A stretch of 64,000 bases of DNA from Periplaneta americana (taxonomy: Eukaryota > Arthropoda > Insecta > Blattodea > Blattidae), in NCBI RefSeq assembly GCF_040183065.1, contig NC_091127.1, positions 107,354,334 through 107,418,333 of the forward strand. The letters are read 5' to 3'. The notes beneath the pieces were generated by a model. That model ran no database searches, was not told where the DNA came from, and worked only from the letters and a program-made list of their open reading frames with translations. A program made the position numbers and the translations under genes. Positions within the stretch are counted from its first letter, which is position 1. The number at the start of each line of letters is the position of its first letter. Of the stretch, positions 20,487-31,624 are shown piece after piece.

Positions 20487-20672
20487 ACCACATTCTAGTA
20501 TATACAGTCACGAAGCTTGAGTTGTGAGCGTACCAGGAACAATAGACTGTGCCGGTACTATTTCCCATCGTATGTGATGAGACGATAGTAGCGATGCTAG
20601 TGGTTAGCAACTATCTATGGATGCATATTCCCTACGTATTGAGCTTCGTGACTGTATATACTAGACTGTCGT
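20487..20672. mobile_element. 186-bp MITE, copy 1
   Basis: Inverted ends ctagtatatacagtcacgaa (20495-20514) and its complement ending at 20664, extended outward by weaker pairing to acca/tggt-like ends. The interior ggttagcaactatctatgga is shared with the 56.9-kb copy, which has the same length of 186 bp. Confidence 0.82.
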
Positions 20673-20674
20673 AG

Positions 20675-21109
20675 TGCAGTGTAGCATTCAACCATGTGCT
20701 CCAAAGGGAGTATTCTGGTTGTGGTGAAAGTGGCATTGTAGATAATACCTGCTTCAATATAGACCTAGCTATTCATGTCGGTACATTTAAAGAGATGTGT
20801 TTTTACATGGGATATGACTACATTCACCTCTGGAAACTTTATCCCTATCTTTTCCACAAGTTTATGCAGAGTTTGAGCAATGTCACGTGTATAATTTTTG
20901 GAAACAGTATCCCCTGCTTTTGCCCTATGATGCACTGCCTTTTCTCAGCGTCAAAATATTCTCATCGTTGTGCTCTACAAATCGGAGGACTCCCAACTGT
21001 AAAAATTGCTCTTAGGCAGTGTTGTGAAAGTCATCCTGATGGGCAATGTAGAGAAAAATCAACGTTTGGGTTAAGAACCCCGCAGAGTAATGCGTCGAAC
21101 TACATGGAT
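20675..21109. other. Open but unassigned segment
   Basis: A plus-strand frame of about 140 codons (20696 onward) runs into the ATT array. Parts of the minus strand are open too. I see no domain on either strand, so a chance frame or an unknown transposon remnant are both possible. Confidence 0.25.
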
Positions 21110-21161
21110 ATTATTATTATTGTTATTATTATTATTATTATTATTGTTATTATTATTATTA

Positions 21162-21234
<73 letters not shown>
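21110..21234. repeat. (ATT)n microsatellite
   Basis: About 40 units with GTT interruptions. Confidence 0.95.
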
Positions 21235-21236
<2 letters not shown>

Positions 21237-21337
21237 CAGAACTCATACCATTTATAACTGTAGACCTACATAAATACAAAATAAGAAAAAGAAGCGACAT
21301 AAATACAGTAATTATAAAACATATTTACTTAGGCCTA

Positions 21338-22690
21338 CTAACTGGCTTTTAAGGAACCCGGAGGTTCATTGCCACCCTCACATAAGCCCGCCATCGGTCC
21401 CTATTCTGTGCAAGATTAATCCAGTCTCTATCATTATATCCCATCTCCCTCAACTCCATTTTATATTATCCTCCCATCTACGACTCGGCCTCCCCAAAGG
21501 TCTTTTTCCCTCCTGTCTCCCAATTAACACTCTATGTACATTTCTGGAATCGCCCATACGTGCTACATGCCCTGCCCATCTCAAACGTCTGGATTTAATG
21601 TTCCTAATTATGTCAGGTGAAGAATACAATGCGTGCAGTTCTGTGTTGTGTAACTTTCTCCATTCTCCTGTTACTTCATCCCTCTTTGCCCCAAATATTT
21701 TCCTAAGCACTCTATTCTCAAACCCCTTAACCTATGTTGCTCTCTCAAAGTGAGAATCCAAGTTTCACAACCATAAAGAACAACCGGTAATATAACTGCT
21801 GTCTGGCTGCGAAACCAGGTGGCCCGGGTTCGAATCCCGGTCGGGGCAAGTTATCTGGTTGAGGTTTTTTCCGGGGTTTTCCCTCAACCCAATACGAGCA
21901 ATTGCTGGGCAACTTTCGGTGCTGGATCCCGGACTCATTTCACCGGCATGATCACCTTCATATCATTCAGACGCTAAATAACCTAGATGTTGATACAGCG
22001 TCGTAAAATAACCCAATAAGAAAATATGTATATAACTGCTTTATAAATTCTTTCAGATTTTTTGACAGCAGACTGGATGATAAAAGCTTCTCAACCGAAT
22101 AATAACACGCATTTCCCATATTTGTTGTGTGTTTAATTTCCTCCCGAGCATCATTTATATTTGTTACTGTTAATCCCAGGTATTTAAATTTTCCCCCCCT
22201 CTTCAAAGGATAAATTTCCAATTTTTATATTTCCATTTCGTACAATATTCTCGTCACGAGATATAATCATATACTTTGTCTTTTCGGAATTTACTTCCAA
22301 ATCAATTTCTTTGCTTGCTTCAAGTAAAATTCCCGTATTTTCCCTAATCGTTTGTGGATTTTCTCGTAACATATTCACGTCATCCACATAGACAAGCAGG
22401 TGATGTAATCCGTTCAATTCCAAACCCTCTCTGTTATCCTGGACATTCCTAATGGCATACTCTAGAGCAAAGTTAAAAATTAAAGGTGATAGTGCATCTC
22501 CTTGCTTTAGCCCACAGTGAATTGGAAACGTATCTGACAGAAACTGACCTATACGGACTCTTCTGTACGTTTCACTGAGACACATTTTAATTAATCGAAC
22601 TAGTTTCTTGGGAATACCAAATTCAATAAGAATATCATATAAAACCTCTCTCTTAACCGAGTCATTATGTGTTTTTAAAATCTATGAATA
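21338..22690 (-). mobile_element. LINE of the (GTAA)n-tail family, split by a SINE
   Basis: A 5'-truncated LINE reads leftward. From about 22690 it encodes [14 protein letters not shown], then [33 protein letters not shown] (motif B), [10 protein letters not shown] (motif C, YVDD), NSEKTKYMI, and after the SINE, KIFGAKRDEVTGEWRKLHN, RRLRWAGHVARMGDSR and GKRPLGRPSRRWEDNIK. It is the longest copy of this family here. A family-2 SINE interrupts it at 21801-22029. Frameshifts make it inactive. Confidence 0.9.
21801..22029 (+). mobile_element. SINE family 2, 5'-truncated, inside a LINE
   Basis: Begins within the tRNA-like head at gtctggctgcgaaacc and ends with the GACGCT...AGCGTC hairpin and AATAACCC. 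An 11-bp duplication, atataactgct, at 21790-21800 and 22030-22040, proves insertion into the older LINE. Confidence 0.92.
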
Positions 22691-24220
22691 ACAGAAATAG
22701 ATTTGTCTGAAACTAATTAGATTACTATAAAAGCAACAATATTTATATAAGACATTTAGAAATCAATATAGCCTATTCAGTTTAATATAAACCCAATCCC
22801 CGTATGAGTAAAACTCATTACCAAGAAACGAAGATAATATTATACTTAAAATGAAAATAAGTGAAGTATTCTATTTAGTAAGAATTTAATATTAGTAAGA
22901 ACTCAAAATGAGAGTTTTGTAGGTTAACTTGATAACAAAATAGAGTAAACTATGAATCAAATGAAGTAAAATGAAGTACCGGTGACACAAATTCACAAGA
23001 TATTTATTTAAAATATACGTTATGTTAAATATAATACTATATTATTACTGATTTAAATTACATATTCTAAATATCTTCTATTTTTAATTTGGATTTGTAT
23101 GGTATAACTTTTAATTAAACTTAGGTACTTCAAAATCATGTCAGTGCACATTTTAGTCTGTAATTAAGGCTGTGTTTTTTTGTCTCAGCAATTGTGACGC
23201 ATTTTGCCATTAAATTACTTATTTCTATTGTAAGTTTTTTTTTTTTTTTTGTGGAAGGAATTTAATAATGTATATTTAAAAATTTGTTCCAATTGAATTT
23301 CGTTCTCGACATCGCAATGGCTTCATGTAATTCCAACTGTCCCAGCTTCAGTGCTAGTACGTACGAAGCCTTCAACCAGACCGGAAAAATTAAACAAGCT
23401 CTAGCCTGTTCCCCCATCTCCGTCCAAAACTCCGCTATCAGTCAACCTGTTTCTGCTCCATCGGGACCCGAACTTCGAAGTCTAGCTATGCCACAACTCC
23501 ACAGAAAACGAATGTCAATATTTTTCAAAGCATTTGTTAGTTGTCTTGAATATCAATTGAGCATTGTTTATTCCCTCCAATTTCCAATACTTTGGAAATC
23601 TGAACCGGTTTAGTTGCTCTTGTAATGGAATTGAGTGAATTGGTGTTCGAACACACAATCCCCAACGCCAAGGGAGTGATTTTCAGTTAATGGCGGAACC
23701 AACGACCAAAGCCCACGTGAGCAGTTCTGAAGCGACAAACAATCTGCAGACAGGAATCATCTGCTGAAATTCCCCATCTCGGACACATTATCACTTTTAA
23801 CACGGTTGCTAGATTTTATCGACCGTGCTGGTTTCGTGTTATGTGTATTGAGTTCAATTCCAGGGACCATCATGCATTAAGCGTTAACGTGACAATATTT
23901 GTTCAGAGTATTCTGGGTATTTATTAGATAGTTCCAGGATACGAATTTAGAGATTGACTGGCGATAAATTTCAACGTACAAATAATATATATAGGCCTAT
24001 ATATATTTTTTTTTAATATTCTAGACTTCCATTGAACAGGTCTTCAATTCCAACCCTCATAGCCAGGAATAAACAAAAACACGAATAAGGCCAGCATTAC
24101 TAAAATAAAACATATTATACTGTACTTTAGTATTATATGCTTTACTCTTTTCGCTACAATTCGATCCCTTTAATACGAAGCGAAGACATTTCTTAAAATA
24201 CCAAAAAGTAATTGATCAAT
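22691..24220. other. Mostly unassigned; one GC-richer open patch
   Basis: Between 23284 and 23613 the base composition is more GC-rich than its surroundings and both strands are fairly open (plus-strand frame of 109 codons from a TTG; minus strand shows GEQARACLIFPVWLKASYVL). I cannot identify a protein on either strand. The rest is AT-rich. Confidence 0.3.
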
Positions 24221-24232
24221 TTCACGACTAGA

Positions 24233-24488
24233 GTGGTCCACGCCTGTGGAATAACAGTTAGCGCGTCTGGCCGCGAAACCAGATGATCCGGGTTCGATTC
24301 CCGGTCGGGGCAAGTTACCTGGTTGAGGTTTTTTAGGGGTATTCCCTCAACCCAATATGAGCAAATGCTGGGCAACTTTCGGTGCTGGACCCCGGACTCA
24401 TTTCCCCGGCATTATCACCTTCATCTCATTCAGACGCTAAATAATCTAAGATGTTGATAAAGCGTCGCAAAATAACCTACTTAAAAAA
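24233..24488 (+). mobile_element. SINE family 2, near full length with TSD
   Basis: Complete head with B box GGTTCGATTCCCGG, body and 3' hairpin. The 12-bp duplication ttcacgactaga flanks it at 24221-24232 and 24489-24500. Confidence 0.92.
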
Positions 24489-24560
24489 TTCACGACTAGA
24501 AGTACCTATGTAATTTTCCACAAATTCACATCAAATACTTAACTGATCGTATATCCTAAT

Positions 24561-24784
24561 GTCTCCCTGAGTGCGCAGTTGGTATACCGCTGGCCTTCTG
24601 TGCCCGTCGTTGTGGGTTCGATCCCGGCCCAGGTCGATGGCATTTAAATGTGCTTAAATGCGACAGGCTCATGTCAATAGATTTACTCTCATGTAAAATA
24701 GCTCCTACGGGACAAAATTCCGGCACACCGGCGACGCTGATATAACCCCGGCAGTTGCGAGCGTCGTTAAATCATAATTTTTAC
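24561..24784 (+). mobile_element. tRNA-derived SINE, family 3, with TSD
   Basis: Head: GTGCGCAGTTGGTATACCGC and GGGTTCGATCCCGGCCC. The 3' end again forms a GACGCT...AGCGTC hairpin followed by GTTAAATC, like families 1 and 2. An 8-bp duplication, atcctaat, is at 24553-24560 and 24785-24792. The body (aaatgtgcttaaatgcgaca, ctcatgtaaaatagctccta) is different from families 1 and 2. Confidence 0.85.
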
Positions 24785-24792
24785 ATCCTAAT

Positions 24793-25090
24793 TTTATATA
24801 TGTGTGTGTCCGTGCGTGCGTGCGTGTGTGTGTTTTACGAAAGTAGCACCTTAAATATAGTATAAAAGTGTATGCAGTATATCAAAGTATTTCTTTCATC
24901 TTCAAATAACAGCTTTAATGTACTGTGACTTAGATATTCAAGGATAAGTTTTAAAGCTAGTATCTTCTATGAGAATTCTCGGAAGAGAAAGCTAGAAAAC
25001 ATGATGATAAGCAAATCATAAATAAAAGTATATAACAAAGAAAATAAAATATATATCCAGATTTGAATTACATAATATGAAATCAATGCA
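24793..25090. other. Intergenic with short (GTGC)n-type repeat
   Basis: A TG/CG simple repeat lies at about 24800-24832; nothing else supported. Confidence 0.4.
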
Positions 25091-25096
25091 AAAGTA

Positions 25097-25295
25097 GCCA
25101 CCGGTGTAGTTCAGGCGGTAGCGTGTTTGCCTGCTGATCCGGAGTTGCACTCTTCCGTGGGCTCGATTCCTGCTTGGGCTCGATTACCTGTTTGTATTTT
25201 TTCAAAGGTTTCGCCCAAGTAGGAATCGAATTCACGCCCTAATGCAACCCCGGGGCAGCAGGCAAACTTGCTACCGCCTGAGCTACACCTGTGGC
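25097..25295. mobile_element. Two family-1 SINE heads in inverted orientation
   Basis: The plus arm 25097-25179 (gccaccggtgtagttcaggc ...) and the minus arm 25213-25295 are each 83 bp and complementary with modest divergence, separated by a 33-bp spacer. Each arm is the tRNA-like head of SINE family 1, with its own promoter boxes. The diverged arms suggest two copies joined head to head rather than a recent palindrome. Confidence 0.8.
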
Positions 25296-25364
25296 TTGTA
25301 ATATTAAGATAATCTGTAATACAAGTAGTTAGACAATAACATAAATGAGTAGTACATAAATGTA

Positions 25365-25392
25365 TATATATATGTATATATATATATATATG
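25365..25392. repeat. (TA)n microsatellite
   Basis: Short TA/TG alternation. Confidence 0.85.
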
Positions 25393-25394
25393 AG

Positions 25395-26118
25395 TGGGTA
25401 CGTAAATATTAAATAAACCCATTATATTCGCAGTTGACTCCGTCCTACACTTCATGCCAATTTTATAGAACTTGTCCAATACTCAACTATTCTACCACGA
25501 CCATAACAGTTTAGGCTCCTTCTTTATGAATGAGAACGTAAAAAAAAGAAGAACGGAAATTAGATATTCATACATCTCGTAGACCTATATAAGAAGGGAA
25601 ATTCTCACAATGAAATTTACCAACTGAATGGAATGAAACTCTTCAAGCATGAGCGCTCTCTGTAATGGCACAAACACGAACAACTGACTAACGCAGAAAC
25701 GATTTTCTCCTGTTATTAATTCTCCTACAGACGTAATGGAGAACATGGCTGCAACAAAGCCGAGGTCCGATCAGTGAAATATCTTGACTTAGACACTATA
25801 AACAAGCAACCGTCACTCACAAGGATCTTTAGCAACTGATTTCCCTTTCTATTTTGGTTGAATAGACTGCTAGTAAAAAGCCCCACGCTGACATACCCTC
25901 GAGAAGGGAAGTTAGAAAAGAATAACGAAGAATAAGGGGGTGGGATATTGCTCTTGATTATGCAATGCTAAAATCCCCATGTTCATAAGAACGAGACAGT
26001 TTTATGTGTCAACATACATACCTTTACCTTACGACCTCCCTTATTTTTAGGCTTTGTTTATGTTTTGCTTATTTAACCCTAAGTATGTACGTTAAATGAA
26101 GTGTTATATCAGAAATAT
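25395..26118. other. Intergenic, nothing recognisable
   Basis: No supportable feature. Confidence 0.4.
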
Positions 26119-26120
26119 TA

Positions 26121-26154
<34 letters not shown>

Positions 26155-26172
26155 TTACTTACTTACTTACAT
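26119..26172. repeat. (ATT)n then (ACTT)n
   Basis: The ACTT units are the tail of the LINE fragment to the right, read on the minus strand. Confidence 0.9.
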
Positions 26173-26272
26173 ACTGGCTTTTAAGGAAACCGGAGGTTCA
26201 CATAAGCCCGCCATTGGTCCCTATCTTGAGCAAGATTAATCCAGTCCCTACCATCATATCCCACCTCCCTTA
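26173..26272 (-). mobile_element. LINE (GTAA)n-tail family, 3' terminal fragment
   Basis: About 100 bp matching the 3' end of the copies at 38.3 and 40.9 kb (ggcttttaaggaaaccggag; cataagcccgccattggtcc). It is cut off at ccacctcc. Confidence 0.85.
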
Positions 26273-26476
26273 TTGTTAGGTTTCGTAACAAGCTGTTTTT
26301 TACGGTGATGGGTTGTTAGCCCTTCGCCCAACCCCCAAGCTGGAGAACCACCCCTTATCGGCTGTCCACGACTGCTTATTGAATATATTCGCAGCTACCC
26401 TCCATATCTGGTGGCCGTCTCCTCTATCCGCAGCCTGAGGACGCGCCATGCCGTGGTGATAGGGACCCACAATACA
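26273..26476 (+). repeat. Dispersed repeat segment with (ATT)n end
   Basis: A GC-richer 200-bp block (ttacggtgatgggttgttag, agctggagaaccacccctta, ccatatctggtggccgtctc) ends at cacaatacatgg and runs into ATT units. On the minus strand it gives DRGDGHQIWRVAANIFNKQS. It looks like part of a widespread retroelement, possibly a LINE 5' region, but the class cannot be fixed from one copy. Confidence 0.4.
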
Positions 26477-26479
26477 TGG

Positions 26480-26521
<42 letters not shown>
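26477..26521. repeat. (ATT)n microsatellite
   Basis: About 15 units. Confidence 0.95.
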
Positions 26522-26718
26522 TACTGACTTACAAATGGCTTTTAAGGAACCCGCAGGTTCATTGCCGCCCTCACATAAGCCCGCCATCGGTCCCTATCCT
26601 GTGCAAGATTAATCCACTCTCTATCATCATATCCCACCTCCCTCAAATCCATTTTAATATTATCCTCCCGTCTACGTCTCGGCCTCCCAAAGGTCTTTTT
26701 CCCTCCGGCCCACAGTGT

Positions 26719-28344
26719 GCAATTTTCCCGATCTAGGTGGACAAAAATCAAATTTCGACTTGTTTAGTTATGCATAGGTGAATATGAATTCTTATTCTTT
26801 AATATTTGAAGAATGTTGTCAGTAATAGCTTTTACTGTTTTATCAGCGGAAAAATATATTTAGAAGGGTATGAACTTTTGAGTTCTTCCTAACACTTCTA
26901 GCTCCGATTCAGTCGTAGAGAGAGAGGCTTACTATGTGGGTGAAAAAGAGCCAATTGTTAGTGATTTATTGTGTTCTGAAGCATGGAATTTGTTAAAATA
27001 GGTACGTTCTTACTAATGTAACTTCAATTACAAGTTTAAATACTATTTTCCTTCTTACAGTATGGTTTAAATATTACAATTGAAAAACTTATGTTTTTAA
27101 AGTTCTCCAAATATAATGTGAGTTTTCATATAGCCGGTCACGTCCAGTTACAACAATTCTTTTACCATTTAATTCAGCATTATTTAAAGTGTTGAATCCT
27201 TGTTTTAAAGTTTGCGCGTTCTTGCGCACTTATCAGTAATTAATTTTTTCAGTGGTGGGGCGTACGGTAACTGTTCCATGTTTGGCTTAAGAATCATTGA
27301 TTAAGGAAGTTTTTAATCTCTGTGAGAGTATTTTAGGCCTACAGTATTATTCACATGATATGGAATATCAATTTAAAAATACATTGAACATACTTTTATC
27401 TAACTTTAACAAACGCACAGTGAATCAGAACGCAAATCATTAGCTGGGCAAAATTAATAACTTCTCTGCAGTCTAACGCATTGTTATGAAACTTTGTACA
27501 TGACTTACAGGTGGCACATATGATTTGTGTACAAACTCTGATTATGTTTGCACAAGAAAAACTACCCCTTTATAGTGGGTGCATTTAGACAGAATTAATA
27601 ACTTCTCTCCTAACTAAAAGATTTTTATGATACATTGTACGGAAGTTACAGGTAGCATATATTTTTTGTTCAAAAACTATATTTACGATTCCATAAGTGG
27701 AACTACTCCTTTTAGGGATGCATTTAAACAAAATTAATAAATTCTTTCCTATCTAACAGATTTTTATGAAACTTTATGCAGAAGTTTCAGGTGGAATATA
27801 TTTTTTTATCTTTGTTTTATAAGAGGAATTGCCTCTTTATAGTGGTTGCATTTAGACAAAATTAACAACGTCTCTCCTATATAATATATTTTTATGCAAC
27901 TTTGTACAACTACTAGGCCTACAGGTAGCATACAGATGTAATCAAAATTTGCACACAAAAATTATATGCTACCTGTTACTCCTGTAGAAAGTTTCATAAA
28001 ATCTGTTATATAGGAGAGAAGTTAATCTTGTGTAAATGCATCCCCTGTAAAGGGGTACTTACTCTGTTGGAACTGTAAATATAGTTTATACACAAAAAAT
28101 ATATCCTAACTGTAACTTCCGTACAATTTTTCATAAAAATCTGTTAGACAGGAGAGAAGTTACTATTTTTGTCTAAAACCACTCCGTATAAAGGGGAAGT
28201 TCCTCTTACACAGTCGTAGTCAGAGTTTGTACACAAAGAATATGTGCTATCTATAAGGTCTGTACGAAGTTTCATAACAATCCATTGGAATACAGAGAAG
28301 TTATGAATTTTGTCCAGCTAGATTTGCGTTATTGCACACTGTGC
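26719..28344. mobile_element. Foldback-like DNA element inserted in a LINE
   Basis: The ends are inverted repeats of about 38 bp: cacagtgtgcaattttcccg... at 26719 and its complement ...gcgttattgcacactgtg ending at 28344. The LINE flanks show cggcc/cggtc, a possible 5-bp target duplication that restores the uninterrupted LINE. Inside, a third copy of the end sequence (cacagtgaatcagaacgcaa, about 27418) starts a set of about 145-bp tandem repeats that run to 27930 and then recur inverted from 27955 to 28340. No transposase frame was seen. Confidence 0.78.
27418..28344. repeat. Palindrome built of tandem repeats
   Basis: Forward units contain ttaataacttctctcctaac, agatttttatgaaac, gtacggaagttacaggtagc and cccctttatagtgggtgcat; the inverted arm carries their complements. 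About three units per arm with a short spacer near 27930-27955. The whole could fold into a long imperfect hairpin. Confidence 0.78.
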
Positions 28345-28616
28345 GGTCTCCCAACTAACACACTATATGCATTTCTGGATTCGTCCATACGTGCTACATG
28401 CCCTGCCCATCTCAAACGTCTGGATTTAATGTTCCTAATTACGTCAGGTGAAGAATACAATGCGTGCAGTTCTGCGTTGTGTAACTTTCTCCATTCTCCT
28501 GTAACTTCATCCCTTTCAGTCCCAAATATTTTCCTAACAACCTTATTCTCAAGCACCCTTAATCTCTGTTCCTCTCTCAAAGTGAGAGTCCAAGTTTCAC
28601 ATTATTATTATTTTTT

Positions 28617-28860
28617 GGGGTTATTTTACGACGCTGTATCAACATCTCAGGTTATTTAGCGTCTGAATAAAATGAAGGTGATAATGCCGGTGAAATGAAT
28701 CCGGGTCCAGCACCGAAAGTTACTAAACATTTGCTCCTATTGGGTTGAGGTAAACCCCGGAAAAAGCCTCAACCAGGTAACTTGCCCAGATCGGGATTCG
28801 AACGCTGGCCACCTGGATTCACGGCGAGATGCGCAGATAGTTACTCCACAAGTTTGGACG
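28617..28860 (-). mobile_element. SINE family 2, reverse copy
   Basis: 3' end at left (ttattttacgacgctgtatc), B box complement near 28793-28806, head ending at ctccacaagtttggac. The flanks are ATT-type, so a target duplication cannot be read clearly. Confidence 0.88.
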
Positions 28861-28862
28861 CC

Positions 28863-28898
28863 TATTATTATCATCAGCATCATCATCATCATCATCAT
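28863..28898. repeat. (ATC)n microsatellite
   Basis: About ten units. Confidence 0.9.
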
Positions 28899-29175
28899 AG
28901 CCATCATAAATGTTTTTCAAGAATCATTTAACTGCATACATAGCCTATTTGCATTATATTGTGTCTATTAGCTTCAGGTTCAAACTAAAAATTCACGACA
29001 CAATTTTAATTCCGGTGTTTCTGCGTTTATTTTGTAAAAAAAAGTATGAGTGCAAAATCAAAGGCCACAGTTTGTTGCCACCTTCACCAATTTGAATGGA
29101 TGAATTTACCGAAGGAAACTTTTAGAGACAATCTAGTGAATGTAGGCCTACTAGTCATCTGAATGTTTATTTAGT

Positions 29176-29420
29176 AATATATGAAGGGTTCAGAGCCATA
29201 GTGGGCCAAGCGCAATTTATTAAAAGCGGGGAAATCAAGGGTTAAAGTTAAGTGAATATCATGGTTTAATGAATATTGACATATTATTTAGTTTTAATGT
29301 ACGTACTTTATATTACTTGCTATATGTTTCATTGAATTATGGTAGTCACTTCATTTTAACCCTTGTTTGCTACGTTTTTAATAAATGGCGCCCACTATGA
29401 TTCTAAACCCTTCATATATT
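29176..29420. mobile_element. 245-bp hairpin MITE, copy 2
   Basis: A perfect 15-bp inverted repeat, aatatatgaagggtt at 29176-29190 and its complement at 29406-29420, continues inward as an imperfect stem of about 90 bp (agccatagtgggccaagcgc; caagggttaaa). It matches copy 1 at 8.4 kb over most of its length. No obvious direct target repeat. Confidence 0.82.
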
Positions 29421-29500
29421 TTTCGTAGAGCTACCAAGACATATTCATGGTACATATTAACTATAGACTGAATCCCTATGAATGTGTTATATGTTTAAAA

Positions 29501-29594
29501 TGTATGTATGTATGTATGTATGTATGTATGTATGTATGTATGTATGTATGTATGTATGTATGTATGTATGTATGTATGTATGTATGTATGTATG
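29501..29594. repeat. (TATG)n microsatellite
   Basis: About 23 units. Confidence 0.95.
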
Positions 29595-29599
29595 TGTAT

Positions 29600-30330
29600 G
29601 TACGTATGAATGTATGCATACAATTTCTGTTTAATCATTCAAGTAAAATTTTAATGACAGTCAAAGGAAATAAACTATAAGCAGTAATATATTTGATTTA
29701 AATGACTGGGAAGTAAATAAATTGTTGCAAACGCGTATATCATACATGAGAAAGTATGTGTCTTCTTCGTAACATCATTTATTTTTTATCTCTTACCACT
29801 GTGCACACTGTCACTCCCTCACTTGTTTCAAGCAGCCTCTTTTTTTCTATTTCATGCCTCGAGGGCTGAAGTAGATTACATTGAGGCTGAAGTGAGGGAG
29901 GACAACCCTCCCCGCTCACCGGAATGGGGAAGGGTGTTATTCAAAGCGCAAACGACACAAGCTAGATTTTGCCTTCCATACGGATCTTAGTACATAATAA
30001 GGACTCTGTGTTCAGCAATGACAAGCAATTGAATAGTCAGCCTGTATATATTGTAAAAACATGATGTAATAATGCGAATGTATATTTTTTTTTCTGAAAT
30101 TATATTAAATTTTTGTAGAATATTTTATTGCATATTTTCTCTTGGCACAAGACATTCTTAAAACATAACAATTGGGATTTTTGGATTAACTTTGGTAACA
30201 TTAGTATTTCTTTATCCTTAATTTTTCACATGTCCTGCTGCTTGGTCGAAGTGTTAAGTGAATCAATAGGCCTACATCATTAAACATACAATAAAACAAG
30301 CTCTGCCCTACTTTATTCGTCAATTCATCT
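29600..30330. other. Intergenic, nothing recognisable
   Basis: No supportable gene or RNA. Confidence 0.4.
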
Positions 30331-30332
30331 GA

Positions 30333-30335
30333 TAT

Positions 30336-30398
<63 letters not shown>

Positions 30399-30442
30399 TT
30401 TGTTTGTTTGTTTGTTTGTTTGTTTGTTTATTTATTTATTTA
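30333..30442. repeat. (TTTA)n with a (TTTG)n patch, LINE tail
   Basis: Reads as (TAAA)n on the minus strand, directly following the 3' end of the LINE fragment to the right. Confidence 0.92.
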
Positions 30443-30911
30443 GATAATAATTGTAACATATAATATAATATATACAGAAAAACATTAGCTCGCCCCTGAA
30501 AGAGTAGAACTCGTCCTCAGGGGCGGATTCCTGAATTGAAATTAATAAGTATACAATACAATTTGTCTTATGTCTTCTATGCAATTAGAATATATAAATT
30601 TAAATTTACAATTTTTCAATTTTTATAAAATCCATACATAACTTTTTAAATTTAATACTAGAACTATTAGAATTGACAAGATTAGGATATTTAAATATAA
30701 ATTTGTTATATATTCTTGGGTCTAAATTACTACTATGATTAAATACTGTAACTGTGTTGCATTTTGGTTGAAACAATCTTAAAGAATTCATACCTTTTGT
30801 TTCATAACTATGAGAATACAATTCAAAATTATTTCGATTTTTATGTATGAATTTTATTAATACAATATAATAAATTTGTCTTATGTTAAGTACATTAAAG
30901 TCTAAACACAA
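30443..30911 (-). pseudogene. C-terminal end of a jockey/CR1-like LINE
   Basis: The minus strand gives 100 codons ending at 30606, including FELYSHSYETKGMNSLRLFQ, FNHSSNLDPRIYNKF and IKFKKLCMDFI. The order 'HSY-x-TR/K ... LR-x ... x-R-x-YNK ... FK-x-x-L' is typical of the tail of jockey/CR1-type polyproteins. A 3' UTR with cctgaggacgagttctactc (minus strand) and the (TAAA)n tail follow. The catalytic domain is missing. Confidence 0.7.
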
Positions 30912-31114
30912 TTTTTGAGATAGAAATAATAAAATCTCAAAATGCCAAGAAGAGAATCGTTAGGACGTATTTTGCAAATATTGTCATTTACGATTTTTGA
31001 TAAGTTATCATTACTTTTTGGTGATTAAGGTTACATTTAATGCACATAATTCTCTGATGATTTGATTTGTAGATAAAAATAATGAGTCTGAATAAAATGT
31101 ATACAGTGGTTTAG

Positions 31115-31345
31115 GATAAATAGGACAGTTCGAATAACCGTTCTTGAGCCCTGTAACAGCATCATCGATTTTAAAGTGCCATCTATCTCTAGCTTTCTAC
31201 AACCTGTTCGCAACACTCACTCCGTCCTCCCAGTCCACCGAAAAACCTCGCCGGGTATCTGTTTATTAGGCGAACAATAATGGGTCTTAACTGTCTAACT
31301 TCGTAAGTTCTAGTGGTATGAGGAGTGAAAGAAGCTGTTCGAAGC
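31115..31345. other. Intergenic, nothing recognisable
   Basis: No supportable feature. Confidence 0.35.
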
Positions 31346-31349
31346 TATA

Positions 31350-31621
31350 GTAGAGTCGCCGTAGTTTCCGGCATGGCTCCTCATACCGCACTGTCGTTAC
31401 AGGCTGGCATCATCTGCGTACATGGTTGCCGAATTTGCGTGGAAGCCGTCGAGTCTTTTGATTGGTACACGAAAGCTGCCTGCTGACCTTATAACAGTAA
31501 ATGTGACAATGCTGCAACTCCGTCCAACAACATGTCACCAGTAGTGAATCTCACGCAAGCATCAAGTCAGCTGACTCGCGTCTCTTACTGATTGGGTGCC
31601 GAAAACTACGGCGACTCCACT
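31350..31621. mobile_element. Candidate 272-bp TIR element
   Basis: Inverted ends gtagagtcgccgtagtttcc (31350-31369) and the complement of gtggagtcgccgtagttttc (ending at 31621) match over about 24 bp with two differences. The interior is non-coding and relatively GC-rich. TA-type flanks are plausible. Confidence 0.65.
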
Positions 31622-31624
31622 TAT

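Larger units (their letters stand above)
26522..28598 (-). mobile_element. LINE (GTAA)n-tail family, split by a foldback element
   Basis: The 3' part (26522-26718) gives RDRWRAYVRAAMNLRVP and RPRRRREDNIKMDLREVGYD; the 5' part (28345-28598) gives KIFGTERDEVTGEWRKLHN and RRLRWAGHVARMDESRNAY. Joined, they make the same order as the intact copy at 40.9 kb, with the break in the 'ccctccggtctcccaac' region. The intervening 1.63 kb is a younger insertion. Confidence 0.88.

Noticed and set aside
20696-21352. 218-codon frame ending in poly-isoleucine
   Set aside because: A third of it is an (ATT)n array and the rest has no domain. It is reported only as an unassigned open segment.
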